A stretch of DNA of 64,000 nucleotides. Origin: Oscheius tipulae. Lineage: Eukaryota > Nematoda > Chromadorea > Rhabditida > Rhabditidae. Under the pieces are notes generated by a model, which was given only the letters and a program-made list of their open reading frames with translations, did not search any database and had not been told where the DNA came from. The stretch is taken from contig JASJZH010000004.1 in assembly GCA_037178975.1 (NCBI GenBank), forward strand, positions 11,338,544 to 11,402,543, read 5' to 3'. A program made the translations under genes and the position numbers. Positions 1 to 9,780 of the stretch are shown here, in pieces; positions within the stretch are counted from its first letter, which is position 1, and every line of letters starts with the position of its first letter.

Positions 1-328
1 CCGGAAATTTGTCGGAGAAGAACTACAATAGAGGCTAACTAACCGCTTGAAAGAATCGATGTACATTCTAAATAGAACACAATACAGCTAAAAAAAACAA
101 TAAACGAAGAGCAAAACACGAAGAAAAAAAGTGAAAAATGTCCGAGTGTCATTTTCAAAACAGTTCCTCCGCGCTCATTGCTGGCGGTACAGCGCGAAAT
201 TAGAATTTTTGACGATTTGACAACTGCGACAGCATTCCCTAATGCTTCTGTAGCAAAAATTTTATGGCAGAGTCAGATAGTTCTAGATAGAAACTAAAGT
301 CCTTTTTAAAAAATCTACAGCGGGCTGG
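1..328 (+). repeat. 3' part of a Helitron-like repeat unit
   Basis: The stretch around 240-328 (cttctgtagc..., then aaaaaatctacagcgggctgg) matches the 3' ends of the complete units further right, for example 1840-1937. It ends in CTGG directly before the TC of the next unit. No host coding sequence is visible. I infer that this is the tail of a unit whose start lies at or beyond the left edge. Confidence 0.55.
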
Positions 329-1937
329 TCTCTACTATATATAAAGAGCAACCGTCTCCGTCTGTCCGTCCGAAGCCTTTTGCGTTTGTACGAAAATGTC
401 TACGCAACAACGATCTTTAAGATATAAAAAGCTGTCGTCTCCGTCCGTCCGTCCGAAGCCTTTTGCGTTTGCATGAAAATGCGTACGCAGTGCCCAAAAT
501 TCTATTGTTTGTGAATTTTCTCAGTGTTATCATCACTTTTTGGAATTTTTGACGTTTGCAAACCAAATAGAATGCTTAGTTTGTCATAAGGTGATGAGAA
601 AAAGAGGGAAAACATGGAGAAATCACAACAAAAAAAGTGCGAAGCTAAAAAGTCGGGTACGCAAAATGGCGTTACAGTATGCCAAAATCCCTCCCAAAAA
701 TCGTTTCCACTATTTTGTCCACTTTTTCATTCTTTTTGTCTCTTTCGTTTTCTCGGATTACTTTTTCGCAAAATTACATCGCAGAGCACTAAAACCAGTT
801 ACTCGCAGGACTCTACAGCAGGTTGCAGAGGAATTTCGACTGAGAAAAATGTTAGAAAATTTGAAGCATTGCAATGATTATTATTCTTTTATGATTATTC
901 GCTCCCCTCTGTGACAGTGATATAGACGATATTCAGCTGATTTTACCATAGCATTGATCGGTAGAGAGGGTAGCGCAACCCGAACAAAATCGACGTAGGG
1001 ACCCTTTGTCAAACTCCAAAACGGTCATGGAAATGAGAGGGGTAGCGGTAGCCAACAGGATCGGAGACACATTGTAGGAGAGAGGGGGGATAGTGCTAAA
1101 AAACTTTCATCGAATTGATCCAATTGGATCAATGAGCGAGAACTCTTTGGAGGAATAGTTGAAAGTAAAACAGTCAATCAGCTGAAAGATGAGTCTGTCT
1201 ACTACGTAAGTCAATCAAGTTAAGAAAATATGTACGCAGCACCCAAAATTCCAAAGTTTGTCACTCTCCATGTTATCGTGATTTTTAGGATAGGGAAGGG
1301 AACGCGCAGCCTGAGCGTAATCAACAGAAGTTTGTCAAACCCAAAACGATTGTGGAAAGGACGGGTCACCGTAAATCGCGTGAAAATCACAAGAGTGACC
1401 ATTTGGAGGCGGATAAATAGTATCTCAAAAATTTTTCATGGTAAGGATTCACTTGGGCCCTGTGGGAAAAGGAATTCTCTATAGCTACGAGAGGAACAAT
1501 TGATAAAATGGAAGAAGAGTCTGTCTACCACGTAAAAGCATAAGTCAAGTTTCTGACATTCTTTTGATTGCTCTCAGTTTCGACACTTCGACACCCCTAA
1601 TTTTATCCAGAACAATATCGCAGATTGACAACTTTTACAGCATTTCCCTAATGCTTCTGTAGCTAAAATTTTTTGGCGGCGACAGATGTTCTAGATATAG
1701 AACAAAAACTTTGGCAATGTTTCATTTCCAAACACTACTCTGTAGGGCCTTTAAAAATCAGTAAGCCTGAACTTAAGAAAGAGGTGGGGGAAGCAGTAGT
1801 GATCCGATCCCTGCCATCGCATGGATCGGTATGCTTCTGTAGCTAAAGTTTTATGACGGCGACAGATGTTTTAGATATAGAACAAAAACTTTTTAAAAAA
1901 ATCTACAGCGGCGTCGACAGACGGCGCAGCCGGCTGG
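329..1937 (+). mobile_element. Helitron-like non-autonomous unit A
   Basis: The unit begins TCTCTACTATATATAAAG, an AT-rich start with leading TC as in Helitron 5' ends. It ends in CTGG about 10 nt after a small hairpin (CGTC-GACA-GACG near 1916-1927), as in the hairpin-plus-CTRR 3' end of Helitrons. After about 80 bp a second 5'-type start (tctttaagatataaaaagc, near 413) appears, so the unit looks chimeric. It carries a 124-codon ORF at 540-914 that is almost identical to the one in the next unit. No Rep or helicase motif is present, so the unit is non-autonomous. The Helitron assignment rests on end structure only. Confidence 0.6.
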
Positions 1938-3211
1938 TCTTCTTTAAGATATAAAAAGCTGTCGTCTCCGTCCGTCCGTCCGAAGCCTTTTGCGTTTGCA
2001 TGAAAATGCGTACGCAGTGCCCAAAATTCTATTGTTTGTGAATTTTCTCAGTGTTATCATCACTTTTTGGAATTTTTGACGTTTGCAAACCAAATAGAAT
2101 GCTTAGTTTGTCATAAGGTGATGAGAAAAAGAGGGAAAACATGGAGAAATCACAACAAAAAAAGTGCGAAGCTAAAAAGTCGGGTACGCAAAATGGCGTT
2201 ACAGTATGCCAAAATCCCTCCCAAAAATCGTTTCCACTATTTTGTCCACTTTTTCATTCTTTTTGTCTCTTTCGTTTTCTCGGATTACTTTTTCGCAAAA
2301 TTACATCGCAGAGCACTAAAACCAGTTACTCGCAGGACTCTACAGCAGGTTGCAGAGGAATTTCGACTGAGAAAAATGTTAGAAAATTTGAAGCATTGCA
2401 ATGATTATTATTCTCTTATGATTATTCGCTCCCCTCTGTGACAGTGATATAGACGATATTCAGCTGATTTTACCATAGCATTGATCGGTAGAGAGGGTAG
2501 CGCAACCCGAACAAAATCGACGTAGGGACCCTTTGTCAAACTCCAAAACGGTTATCGTGATTTTTAGGATAGGGAAGGGAACGCGCAGTCTGAGCGAAAT
2601 CAACAGAAGTTTGTCAAACCCAAAACGATTGTGGAAAGGACGGGTCACCGTAAATCGCGTGAAAATCACAAGAGTGACCATTTGGAGGCGGAGAAATAGT
2701 CTCTCAAAAATTTTTCATGGTAGGGATTCACTTGGGCCCTGTGGGAAAAGGAATTCTCTATAGCTACGAGACGAACAATTGATGAAATGGAAGAAGAGTC
2801 TGTCTACCACGTAAAAGCATAAGTCACGTTTCTGACAGATTCTTTTGATTGCTCTCAGTTTTGACACTTCGTCACTTTATCCAGAGCGACGTCGCAGATT
2901 GACAACTTTTACAGTATTTCCCTAATGCTTCTGTAGCTAAAATTTTTTGGCGGCGACAGATGTTCTAGATATAGAACAAAAACTTTGGCAATGTTTCATT
3001 TCCAAACACTACTCCGTAGGGCCTTTAAAAATCAGTAAGCCTGAACTTAAGAAAGAGGTGGGGAAAGCAGTAGTGATCTGATCCCTGCCATCGCATGGAT
3101 CGGTATGCTTCTGTAGCTAAAGTTTTATGACGGCGACAGATGTTTTAGATATAGAACAAAAACTTTTTAAAAAAATCTACAGCGGCGTCGACAGACGGCG
3201 CAGCCGGCTGG
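1938..3211 (+). mobile_element. Helitron-like non-autonomous unit B
   Basis: It starts TCTTCTTTAAGATATAAAAAG immediately after the CTGG of unit A and ends in GCCGGCTGG at 3211. Its first ~600 bp repeat the corresponding part of unit A (from about 420) almost without change, including the ORF at 2067-2441 with one substitution near its C-terminus. Relative to units A and C it lacks a ~250 bp internal block (the equivalent of about 1024-1280). The near identity of A and B implies a recent tandem duplication. Confidence 0.6.
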
Positions 3212-4541
3212 TATATAAAGAGCAACCGTCTCCGTCTGTCCGTCCGAAGCCTTTTGCGTTTGTACGAAAATGTCTACGCAACAACGAAATTTCCATTATT
3301 TATCAATTTTCTCGGTGCTATCGTAACTTTTTGGAATTTTTGACGTTTGCAAACCAAATAGAATGCTTACTTTGTCATAAGGTGATGAGAAAAAGAGGGA
3401 AAATATGGAGAAATCACAACAAAAAAGGTGCGAAGCCAAAAATTTGGGTACGCAAAGTGGCGTTACAGTATGCCAAATTCCCTCCCAAAAATCGTTTCCA
3501 TCGTTTTGTCCACTTTTTCATTCTTTTTGTCTCTTTCGTTTTCTCGGATTACTTTTTCGCAAAATTACATCGCAGAGCACTAAAACCAGTTACTCGCAGG
3601 GCTCTACAACAGGTTGCAGAGGAATTTCGACTGAGAAAAATGTTAGAAAATGTGAAGCATTGCAATGATTATTATTCTCTTATGATTATTCGCTCCCCTC
3701 TGTGACAGCGATATAGACGATATTCAGCTGATTTTACCATAGCATTGATCGGTAGAGAGGGTAGCGCAACCCGAACAAAATCGACGTAGGGACCCTTTGT
3801 CAAACTCCAAAACGGTCATGGAAATGAGAGGGGTAGCGGTAGCCAACAGGATCGGAGACACATTGTAGGAGAGAGGGGGGATAGTGCTAAAAACTTTTAT
3901 CGAATTGATCCAATTGGATCAATGAGCGAGAACTCTTCGGAGGAATAGCTGAGAGTAAAACAATCAATCAGCTGAAAGATGAGTCTGTCTACTACGTAAG
4001 TCAGTCAAGTTACAAAAATGTGTATGTAGCACCCAAAATTCCAAAGTTCGTCACTCTCCACGTTATCGTGATTTTTAGGATAGGGAAGGGAACGCGCAGC
4101 CTGAGCGAAATCAACAGAAGTTTGTCAAACCCAAAACGGTTGTTGAAAGGACGGGTCATCGTAAATCGCGTGAAAATCACAAGAGTGGTCATTTGGAGGC
4201 GGAGAAAAAGTTTCTCAGAAATTTTTCTTGATAGGAATCTACTTGGGCCCTATGGGAAAAGAAATTCGTTAAAGCTACGAGAGAAACAATTGAGGAAATG
4301 GAAGAAGAGTCTGTCTACCACGTAAAAGCATAAGTCAAGTTTCTGACAGATTCTTTCGATTACTCTCAGTTTTGACACTTCGTCACTCCCAACTTATCCA
4401 GAGCGACGTCGCAGATTAACAACTTTTACTGCATTTCCCTAACGTTTCTGTAGCTAAAGTTTCATAGATGTTCTAGATATAGAACAAAAACTTTTTGAAA
4501 AAAAAATCTACAGCGGCGTCGACAGACGGCGCAGCCAGCTG
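3212..4541 (+). mobile_element. Helitron-like non-autonomous unit C
   Basis: It starts TATATAAAGAGCAACCGTC directly after CTGG, so the leading TC is missing. It ends in GCCAGCTGG at 4541, preceded by the same CGTC-GACA-GACG hairpin. Its version of the internal ORF (reading open from 3127 to 3705, across the unit boundary) has several substitutions relative to units A and B, so this copy is older. It retains the ~250 bp block missing from unit B. Confidence 0.6.
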
Positions 4542-5397
4542 GTCTTTAAGATATAAGGAGCAACCGTCTCCGTCCGTTCGTCTGAAGCCTTTTGCGTTTG
4601 CACGAAAATTCGTACGCAGCGCCCGAAATTCCATTGCTTACGCATTTTCTCGGTGTTATCGTGACTTTTTGGGGTTTTTGTCGCTTACAAACAATGCAAA
4701 AAGTGGATTCCACTATATGGCGATGAGAGAATAGGAAAAAAACTGGAAAAATCCCGAGAAAAAAGATGCACAAGGTGCAAGCTGAAAATTCAGGTACGCA
4801 AAGCTCGTTGATTTCTTGGGTTACTTTTCGCAAAAATGGCGGCAAGAAACTTCCAAGAGACATGCTCGACATTTACTACGAAAGTATTAGTGAGCTTTGG
4901 ACTGAAGTTAATAAAATGACCAGAAAATCTTAAAGCAAAGTGAGAAAATGGCAATGTTTCATGTCCAAACACTGCTCCATAGGACCTTTAAAGATCAGTG
5001 AGCCTGAACTTAAGAAATACGTGGGGGAAACAGTAGGGATCCGATACCTGCCATCGCATGGATCGGTAGGGAGGGGAACGCGCGAAAGAGGGGAAAATCT
5101 TTTGATTGCTCTCAGTTTTGACACTTCGTCACTCCTAACTTTATCCAGAGCGGCGTTGCAGATTGACAACAACATTGATCCAACTGATTCAATGAACGAG
5201 AACTCTTAGTCGAGGTGGGAAAAGGGGTTCGGAGGTATAGCTGAGAGTAAAACAGTCAATCAGCTGAAAGATGAGTCTGTCTACTACGTAAAAGCGTCAG
5301 TCAAGTCTCTTACATTCTTTCGAATGCACTCAGTTTTGACGTTTCGACACTTCAAACTTTATCCAGAGCGGAGTCGTCAGACGTCGCAGACGGCTGG
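4542..5397 (+). mobile_element. Helitron-like non-autonomous unit D, shortened
   Basis: It starts TCTTTAAGATATAAGGAGC and ends in GACGGCTGG. It is shorter than A-C and the internal ORF is broken up. The block with ccatcgcatggatcggta (near 5050) is shared with 1810-1830 and 3085-3103. A modified hairpin (around 5370-5390) precedes the terminal CTGG. Confidence 0.5.
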
Positions 5398-5636
5398 TCT
5401 ATAATATCTAAAGTTCGACGGCTTCTGGACTGTCTGTTTTTTTGTGTATCCGAGGCCACAAAACAGAAGAGAGCTAATAATGTTGTTCAGAAACAGTTAT
5501 TGCCTAAATTGGATGGCAAGTCATCTTTGGGTGCGCTCTAGAACTTGGCTTTTGTCCCAATGAAGCCACTGGGAATCTTTTGTTTCTACGAAGTTGCGTA
5601 GCCACCAATGCAAACTGAATTCAAAAGATCGGCTGG
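5398..5636 (+). mobile_element. Short Helitron-like unit E
   Basis: It begins TCTATAATATCTAAAG right after the CTGG of unit D and ends in ATCGGCTGG. Its body (ggccacaaaacagaag..., attgcctaaattgg..., ccaatgcaaactgaa) is clearly related to the isolated element at 60963-61186 near the telomere. It has no coding capacity. Confidence 0.55.
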
Positions 5637-6042
5637 TCCTATCTGAAATTCAAAGAAATAAGGTTTTTCTACTGATTCAAATTTGAAACCCTCTTCACGG
5701 GTTCTGGATTCGACAGTTACAAAATTTCTCAAATCAGCTTTCTAGTTGATCGAATGGTTTTTGTTCTATTTCGAGTCCTCTATCCCCCGGAGAGATCGTC
5801 TTACTAACAGTCCTTTCAAACTTATTGCTCTTAATCTTTTAGAAGTTGCTGAATTGACAGGAAACAACTGATTGTAAGAGTGCTACAACGAAATTCTGCT
5901 TTTTATCAAGAGGGCAATGAAACTTATCACGTGGACATTGTTTACTCTTTCCGCCCTCCATAGATGGTCACGTTTTGTTGTTCTCGCTCTTTTGAAAATA
6001 AAGGCCGCAAAACCGCAATCATCTTCTTCAAAACACCTTAAT
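5637..6042. other. Intergenic, no gene seen
   Basis: This AT-rich spacer lies between the repeat array and the first host gene. I see no convincing ORF, RNA gene or repeat in it. A short promoter for the next gene is expected in its last 100 bp, but no clear TATA box can be assigned. Confidence 0.5.
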
Positions 6043-6383
6043 ATGTCCACCGTGAGTTTTTCTTTATAGCATTTCCAACCTACAGGATTCCGAAGGTTTG
6101 ATAGAAGTCGGTGTCAATGCTGCAATGAAAATTGGTGCAGGCTACGACGGAAAAGGGAATTTGGTTAAGGAGGTAGTTGTCACTGAAGCAGTTGTGAAGG
6201 TCCCAGAGGCAGAACTCAATGACGAAGAAAAGGTAGGTCACACTTTGCACAACTTATCCTGCTTCTTTTTAGATTGCGAAAGGGATGGTTCCGGAAATCG
6301 GCATCAATCGAGCTCTGGAAATTGGTGAAGGTATCATAATAGAAAAAGTGATTGCGAAAACTGTTGTGAAGGAAACAGAATAA
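6043..6383 (+). CDS. Small duplicated-motif protein, unknown function
   Basis: I do not recognise this protein. Three exons are supported: 6043-6051, 6086-6232 and 6273-6383, with GT-AG introns of 34 and 40 nt. They join into about 88 residues beginning MST and ending KETE. There is no signal peptide, membrane segment or cysteine. The sequence has an internal duplication: residues ~8-45 (IEVGVNAAMKIGAG...KEVVVTEAVVKVPE) resemble residues ~60-88 (PEIGINRALEIGEG...KVIAKTVVKETE), both with a G-[VI]-N-x-A-x-[KE]-I-G core followed by a Val/Lys-rich strand. The product is acidic, small and probably intracellular. The splice pattern and the conserved repeat make it a credible gene. Confidence 0.65.
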
Positions 6384-6940
6384 TACACGAGTAAATTGAA
6401 GGGAATTCTCTACGAACTTTTCTCAAATTTAGGGTTCTCGCACAAACAACGATGCCTACAGCTAAGCGAATACAATCTGCAACTCAAATGTATACAATTC
6501 TATATAAAGGTTTTACATTCACCCCTTTTCCTTTGTTCAATCGTAAAACAGAGTTAACACTAGGTTTGCTATCTTTCCTTTGGGCTCAGGTCAATTTAAC
6601 ATCGGTCTTTTGACAGCTTTTATCACCTCCTGTCAAACTGTCGTTGTCATACCCTCTCAGGTGAATCTGTCACAAACTTCGCACTCAAACTGAGGCGACT
6701 TCACACCTGTGTGAAAAAGTAGCTGTCACTATTTGAATGCCGACCAGTACGTAGATACACAACCGGCGCTTTTGTGAAACAGCCTTATGACAACGTTTTG
6801 TCGCATTATAGACAGCTTTCAAGCAAAGTACAGGTTTTCACCTGCTCTCTAGGGTTCAACAGACTACTTCGTCCACCTGTCTAGAATTATTAGCGTAGCT
6901 GTAAAAAGTTTTGTCAGATAGCTGATTTCCTTCTCACAGA
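6384..6940. other. Intergenic, no gene seen
   Basis: This spacer separates the small gene from the CUB-like gene. It holds several copies of a short ctgtca/tgacag-type motif but no ORF or RNA gene that I can support. It ends in ttccttctcacag directly before the next start codon, a likely trans-splice acceptor. Confidence 0.45.
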
Positions 6941-8962
6941 ATGTTTATACTTCCACTTCTTCTCTGTTTCCCTACTTCCAATGGTCAGACAACACTTGCA
7001 CCAAGACATCCCTGCAAGAACGAGACGTTGTCCGTAAAAGACTACCTACTTGTGCCCGTTGCAAGCTATCAAGCCGGATTCAACTGCACTTACAAGCTCC
7101 AAATTCCGGCCAACTACTACGCTCGCTACAATTCCTCGATGTTTTGGGCTTCTTCGTACCGATTTGAGACTCCGTATATATCTTATCTGTTGGTTCCTTT
7201 GTAGCAGAGTTGTTAAAAATTTTTAGAGGCAAGAGCTATGACGAAAAGGAGAGAAGTCTGCCTGGAAGTACCATCACCCTGACTCTCTACAATGATCACA
7301 ATGCGGATGACGAACAACTGGAGATCTGGACTGTTCCTTGTAGGCATAACTCTATTGTGAAAACGCCTTTGCAGACAACCTCACCGCAATGAAATCAGTA
7401 AATTTGGAGGAAGAGACTTGGATACAGAGAGATCTGCATTTCCTACAGGAAGGGACTCCAGTGCAACTTACAGCGGAGAAAAATGTTGGTCTTTTGGGGT
7501 TTTTTAGGGTTTCTTCACAAATTTGATGTCACCTTTGTGTTTTCCTCACGGGACTCATTTGTTCTCAGGCTGACTCAGCTCAGTTTGGTTAAAGAGCTGC
7601 CTGGCTTTGGCTTGAATGTGGGTCACGAAACAAATTGGTTAAGGCAGTACCCTCCTACTTTTATACAAACCGTTGAGACCGTTTACAGATCTTCATAAGG
7701 ACTATCTGCTCTTTCCACGTGTATCTGGTAGAAAGCAGTCTAGATCGGATTTTTGTTCTCAACGGGTCGAAAAGTATCATTGATACGTAGGTTAAGCCTC
7801 TGACGCTTTCATTATTCAAGGCTTGACTCTGTTCTGACGACGGAGAAAATGTATCCCAACAAGATAATCTTGTACCCTACAAAAGTCGATGACTTCTCTC
7901 CTTGTACAATTGTCGCCATGTCTACCGGAAGTGACCAAGTTTTCCACTTCTGCATAAACTGGATTCTTTAGGAAAAGACCAGTTTTCCAGCGTGAACATC
8001 GAATATCCTCCACTCGGCTCAACTTTTTTTGACAACGGTACTCTCTTTCAGAACTTTGAACTTGCCGCCACCTCAAAACCAGCTGCCCTCATTCTTGTGA
8101 GTAGGGACAAGGCTTCCTGGTCACAAATCACTCTGCAAGGAACCTGGCTGTTCCCCCCTACTATACCGGTACTCAGTCTCACATTCCGTCGAAAAAGTGC
8201 TTCAGAACGATTCAACCGTTTCAGTTTTCGGAGGTTTTCCGAACAAGCTACCCAATGCGACGCATCTTCTTTACAACTACACGTAGGAAACTAATGAGAT
8301 CTAGCAAAGTAAAACTGTCTTTAGGTCAGCGAATTCTCCAAAATACCCGGTTTTCTTAAGTGGCCTGGCCAGAACTTTTGTTCTTGACAAAGGAAAGGCT
8401 ACTCTGACGTTCGGAGAGTACTGGATCAGTAAGATTGTGTTCAAACATTGACAAGAGATCATTAAGGCAACGAAACTCTTCCAGACACCGGTCTCAAGTA
8501 TTCAGTGTCATCTGATACGAACTCGTTGGGATCGGAAAAGTTTATTCAGGAAATAGGGTTTGCTGGCTCAAATCCTATGTACAACTTCGCCGTCTCCTTT
8601 GTCGGAAAACCAAAAGAATGCCTCGAATATTTGTACTGTGTCTACTATGCTGATGCCGGATTAGCAGGGTATAAAATTCCTCAAACATTCGTAATCCGCT
8701 CTTCAGAATGAACCCCATAAATGGCACTGTAGTTATCAGCGCTAGCGCTCCAAACATGTCAGGTCCAGCGGGTTCTGTGATGGAAATCTGGATAACCGAT
8801 CCCGGTAAGTTGTGAGCGCTCAGTTAAAAATATGATTCAGGTATTCCTCTTCCAACATCACTTAGTCTGGAATCGGGTGGAGCTGTAGAAGCTACGACAA
8901 AGACAGCTGAGAGAAGGTTTACGATCTTGCCTTATGTTATGTTCATTGCATTTGTGGGTTGA
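6941..8962 (+). CDS. Secreted CUB-like domain protein
   Basis: This is a multi-exon gene for a secreted or surface protein with the nematode CUB-like fold. The start at 6941 follows a TTCTCACAG acceptor, as for a trans-spliced mRNA. Residues 1-16 are a signal peptide (LPLLLCFP core). The first CUB-like region has the family core C-T-Y-K-L-Q-I-P with YYARY. Clear exons are 6941-7173, 7227-7339 and 7375-7481. Later coding blocks at about 7992-8290, 8500-8668 and 8706-8806 suggest a second CUB-like unit. The last exon ends GIPLPTSL...ILPYVMFIAFVG, a hydrophobic tail that could be a GPI signal. Exon joins between 7482 and 8500 are not resolved. In Caenorhabditis such genes are often infection- or stress-induced, but no role can be inferred here. 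Confidence 0.7.
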
Positions 8963-8990
8963 CAATCTCAATAGTAGCAATGTAAAAAAA

Positions 8991-9323
8991 CACGCAACCA
9001 TGCAACGACGTCAAGAAAGAGCAATTCACAGACTTACTCTTCGGGAACGAGGGAGGAATGAAGAGGTAAGACGAAACTCTGAACTACCCGATATCCTTGA
9101 CTTGGCTTGAAAGAGTAAGTTGAAATGGGCCAGGAGACAGTGTGAAATGGATGTTTCAAGATAGTCGAAAACGACGACAGAATGGGCACCTTTAAATCAG
9201 CAAAGAGTCCTTATAAGGCCTTTCATGAGATGGAAGGACGACTTGAATAAAGCTGGAAAAGTTCAGACCACATGGATGCTACAGGCAAAGAGGAAGGAAA
9301 GCTTCATGACTAATGAGGTCTGA
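8991..9323 (+). mobile_element. Relic of a non-LTR retrotransposon (LINE) 3' end
   Basis: Translating one frame, through two stops, gives the conserved C-terminal tail found downstream of many LINE reverse transcriptases: QERAIHRLTLRERGRNEEVR (family pattern: Glu-Arg-x-hydrophobic, later Arg-Asn), then KLKWARRQ (family KLxWAGH), then RPFMRWKDDLNKAG (family GRPxxRWxDDI), then WMLQAKRKESF (family WxxxAxDRxxW). Stops fall before KSKLKW and after QCEMDVSR. The reverse transcriptase and endonuclease regions are absent, so this is a dead 5'-truncated copy between two host genes. Confidence 0.65.
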
Positions 9324-9780
9324 GACCTTCTTCCCTTGCCTTTTGTTGCAGTTGGGCCTCTTGCCAATTGTAAAGGAAAGATCTTCCACTGTCTCACTTC
9401 AGTTCCAAATGAAACAGTTATAATCAAAACAGATTAGAATCACTTAGTCTCAATCAGACAAAGCACAATTGCTCAAAATGTCAAACAACACGTCTTGATG
9501 GGGGGAGGAAGAGGAAGACAGGAAATAGTGCTACGTGACAAGAGGTCATAGACAGCTGATAAGACAAACCGGTCCTCTCGCCGCCCCGACCGCCACGCTC
9601 CACTCTACCCTGCTCCGTCATTTCATCTGCAAAACTACTAGACAGAGGAAAAAGAGCCGTGGAGGGACTATTTGAAAACTAGGGAAAAGGTACGAGTATA
9701 TTTCTCTAACAATGTCCAACTTTTGGAAAAAAACTAATGTGAGCATTTTTAACACGGAGTTTCAGAAATTTACTGGCAAA
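9324..9780. other. Intergenic upstream of the nuclear receptor
   Basis: No independent gene is seen. The stretch includes purine-rich tracts (ggggggaggaagaggaag near 9500). It ends with tttcag at 9760-9765, a probable trans-splice acceptor for the nuclear receptor gene. An ATG at 9712 lies upstream of this acceptor and is unlikely to be the start. Confidence 0.45.

Noticed and set aside
9712-9780. Upstream start MSNFWKK for the nuclear receptor
   Set aside because: A tttcag acceptor lies between this ATG and the ATG at 9781, and the extra residues add no domain. The trans-spliced start at 9781 is preferred.
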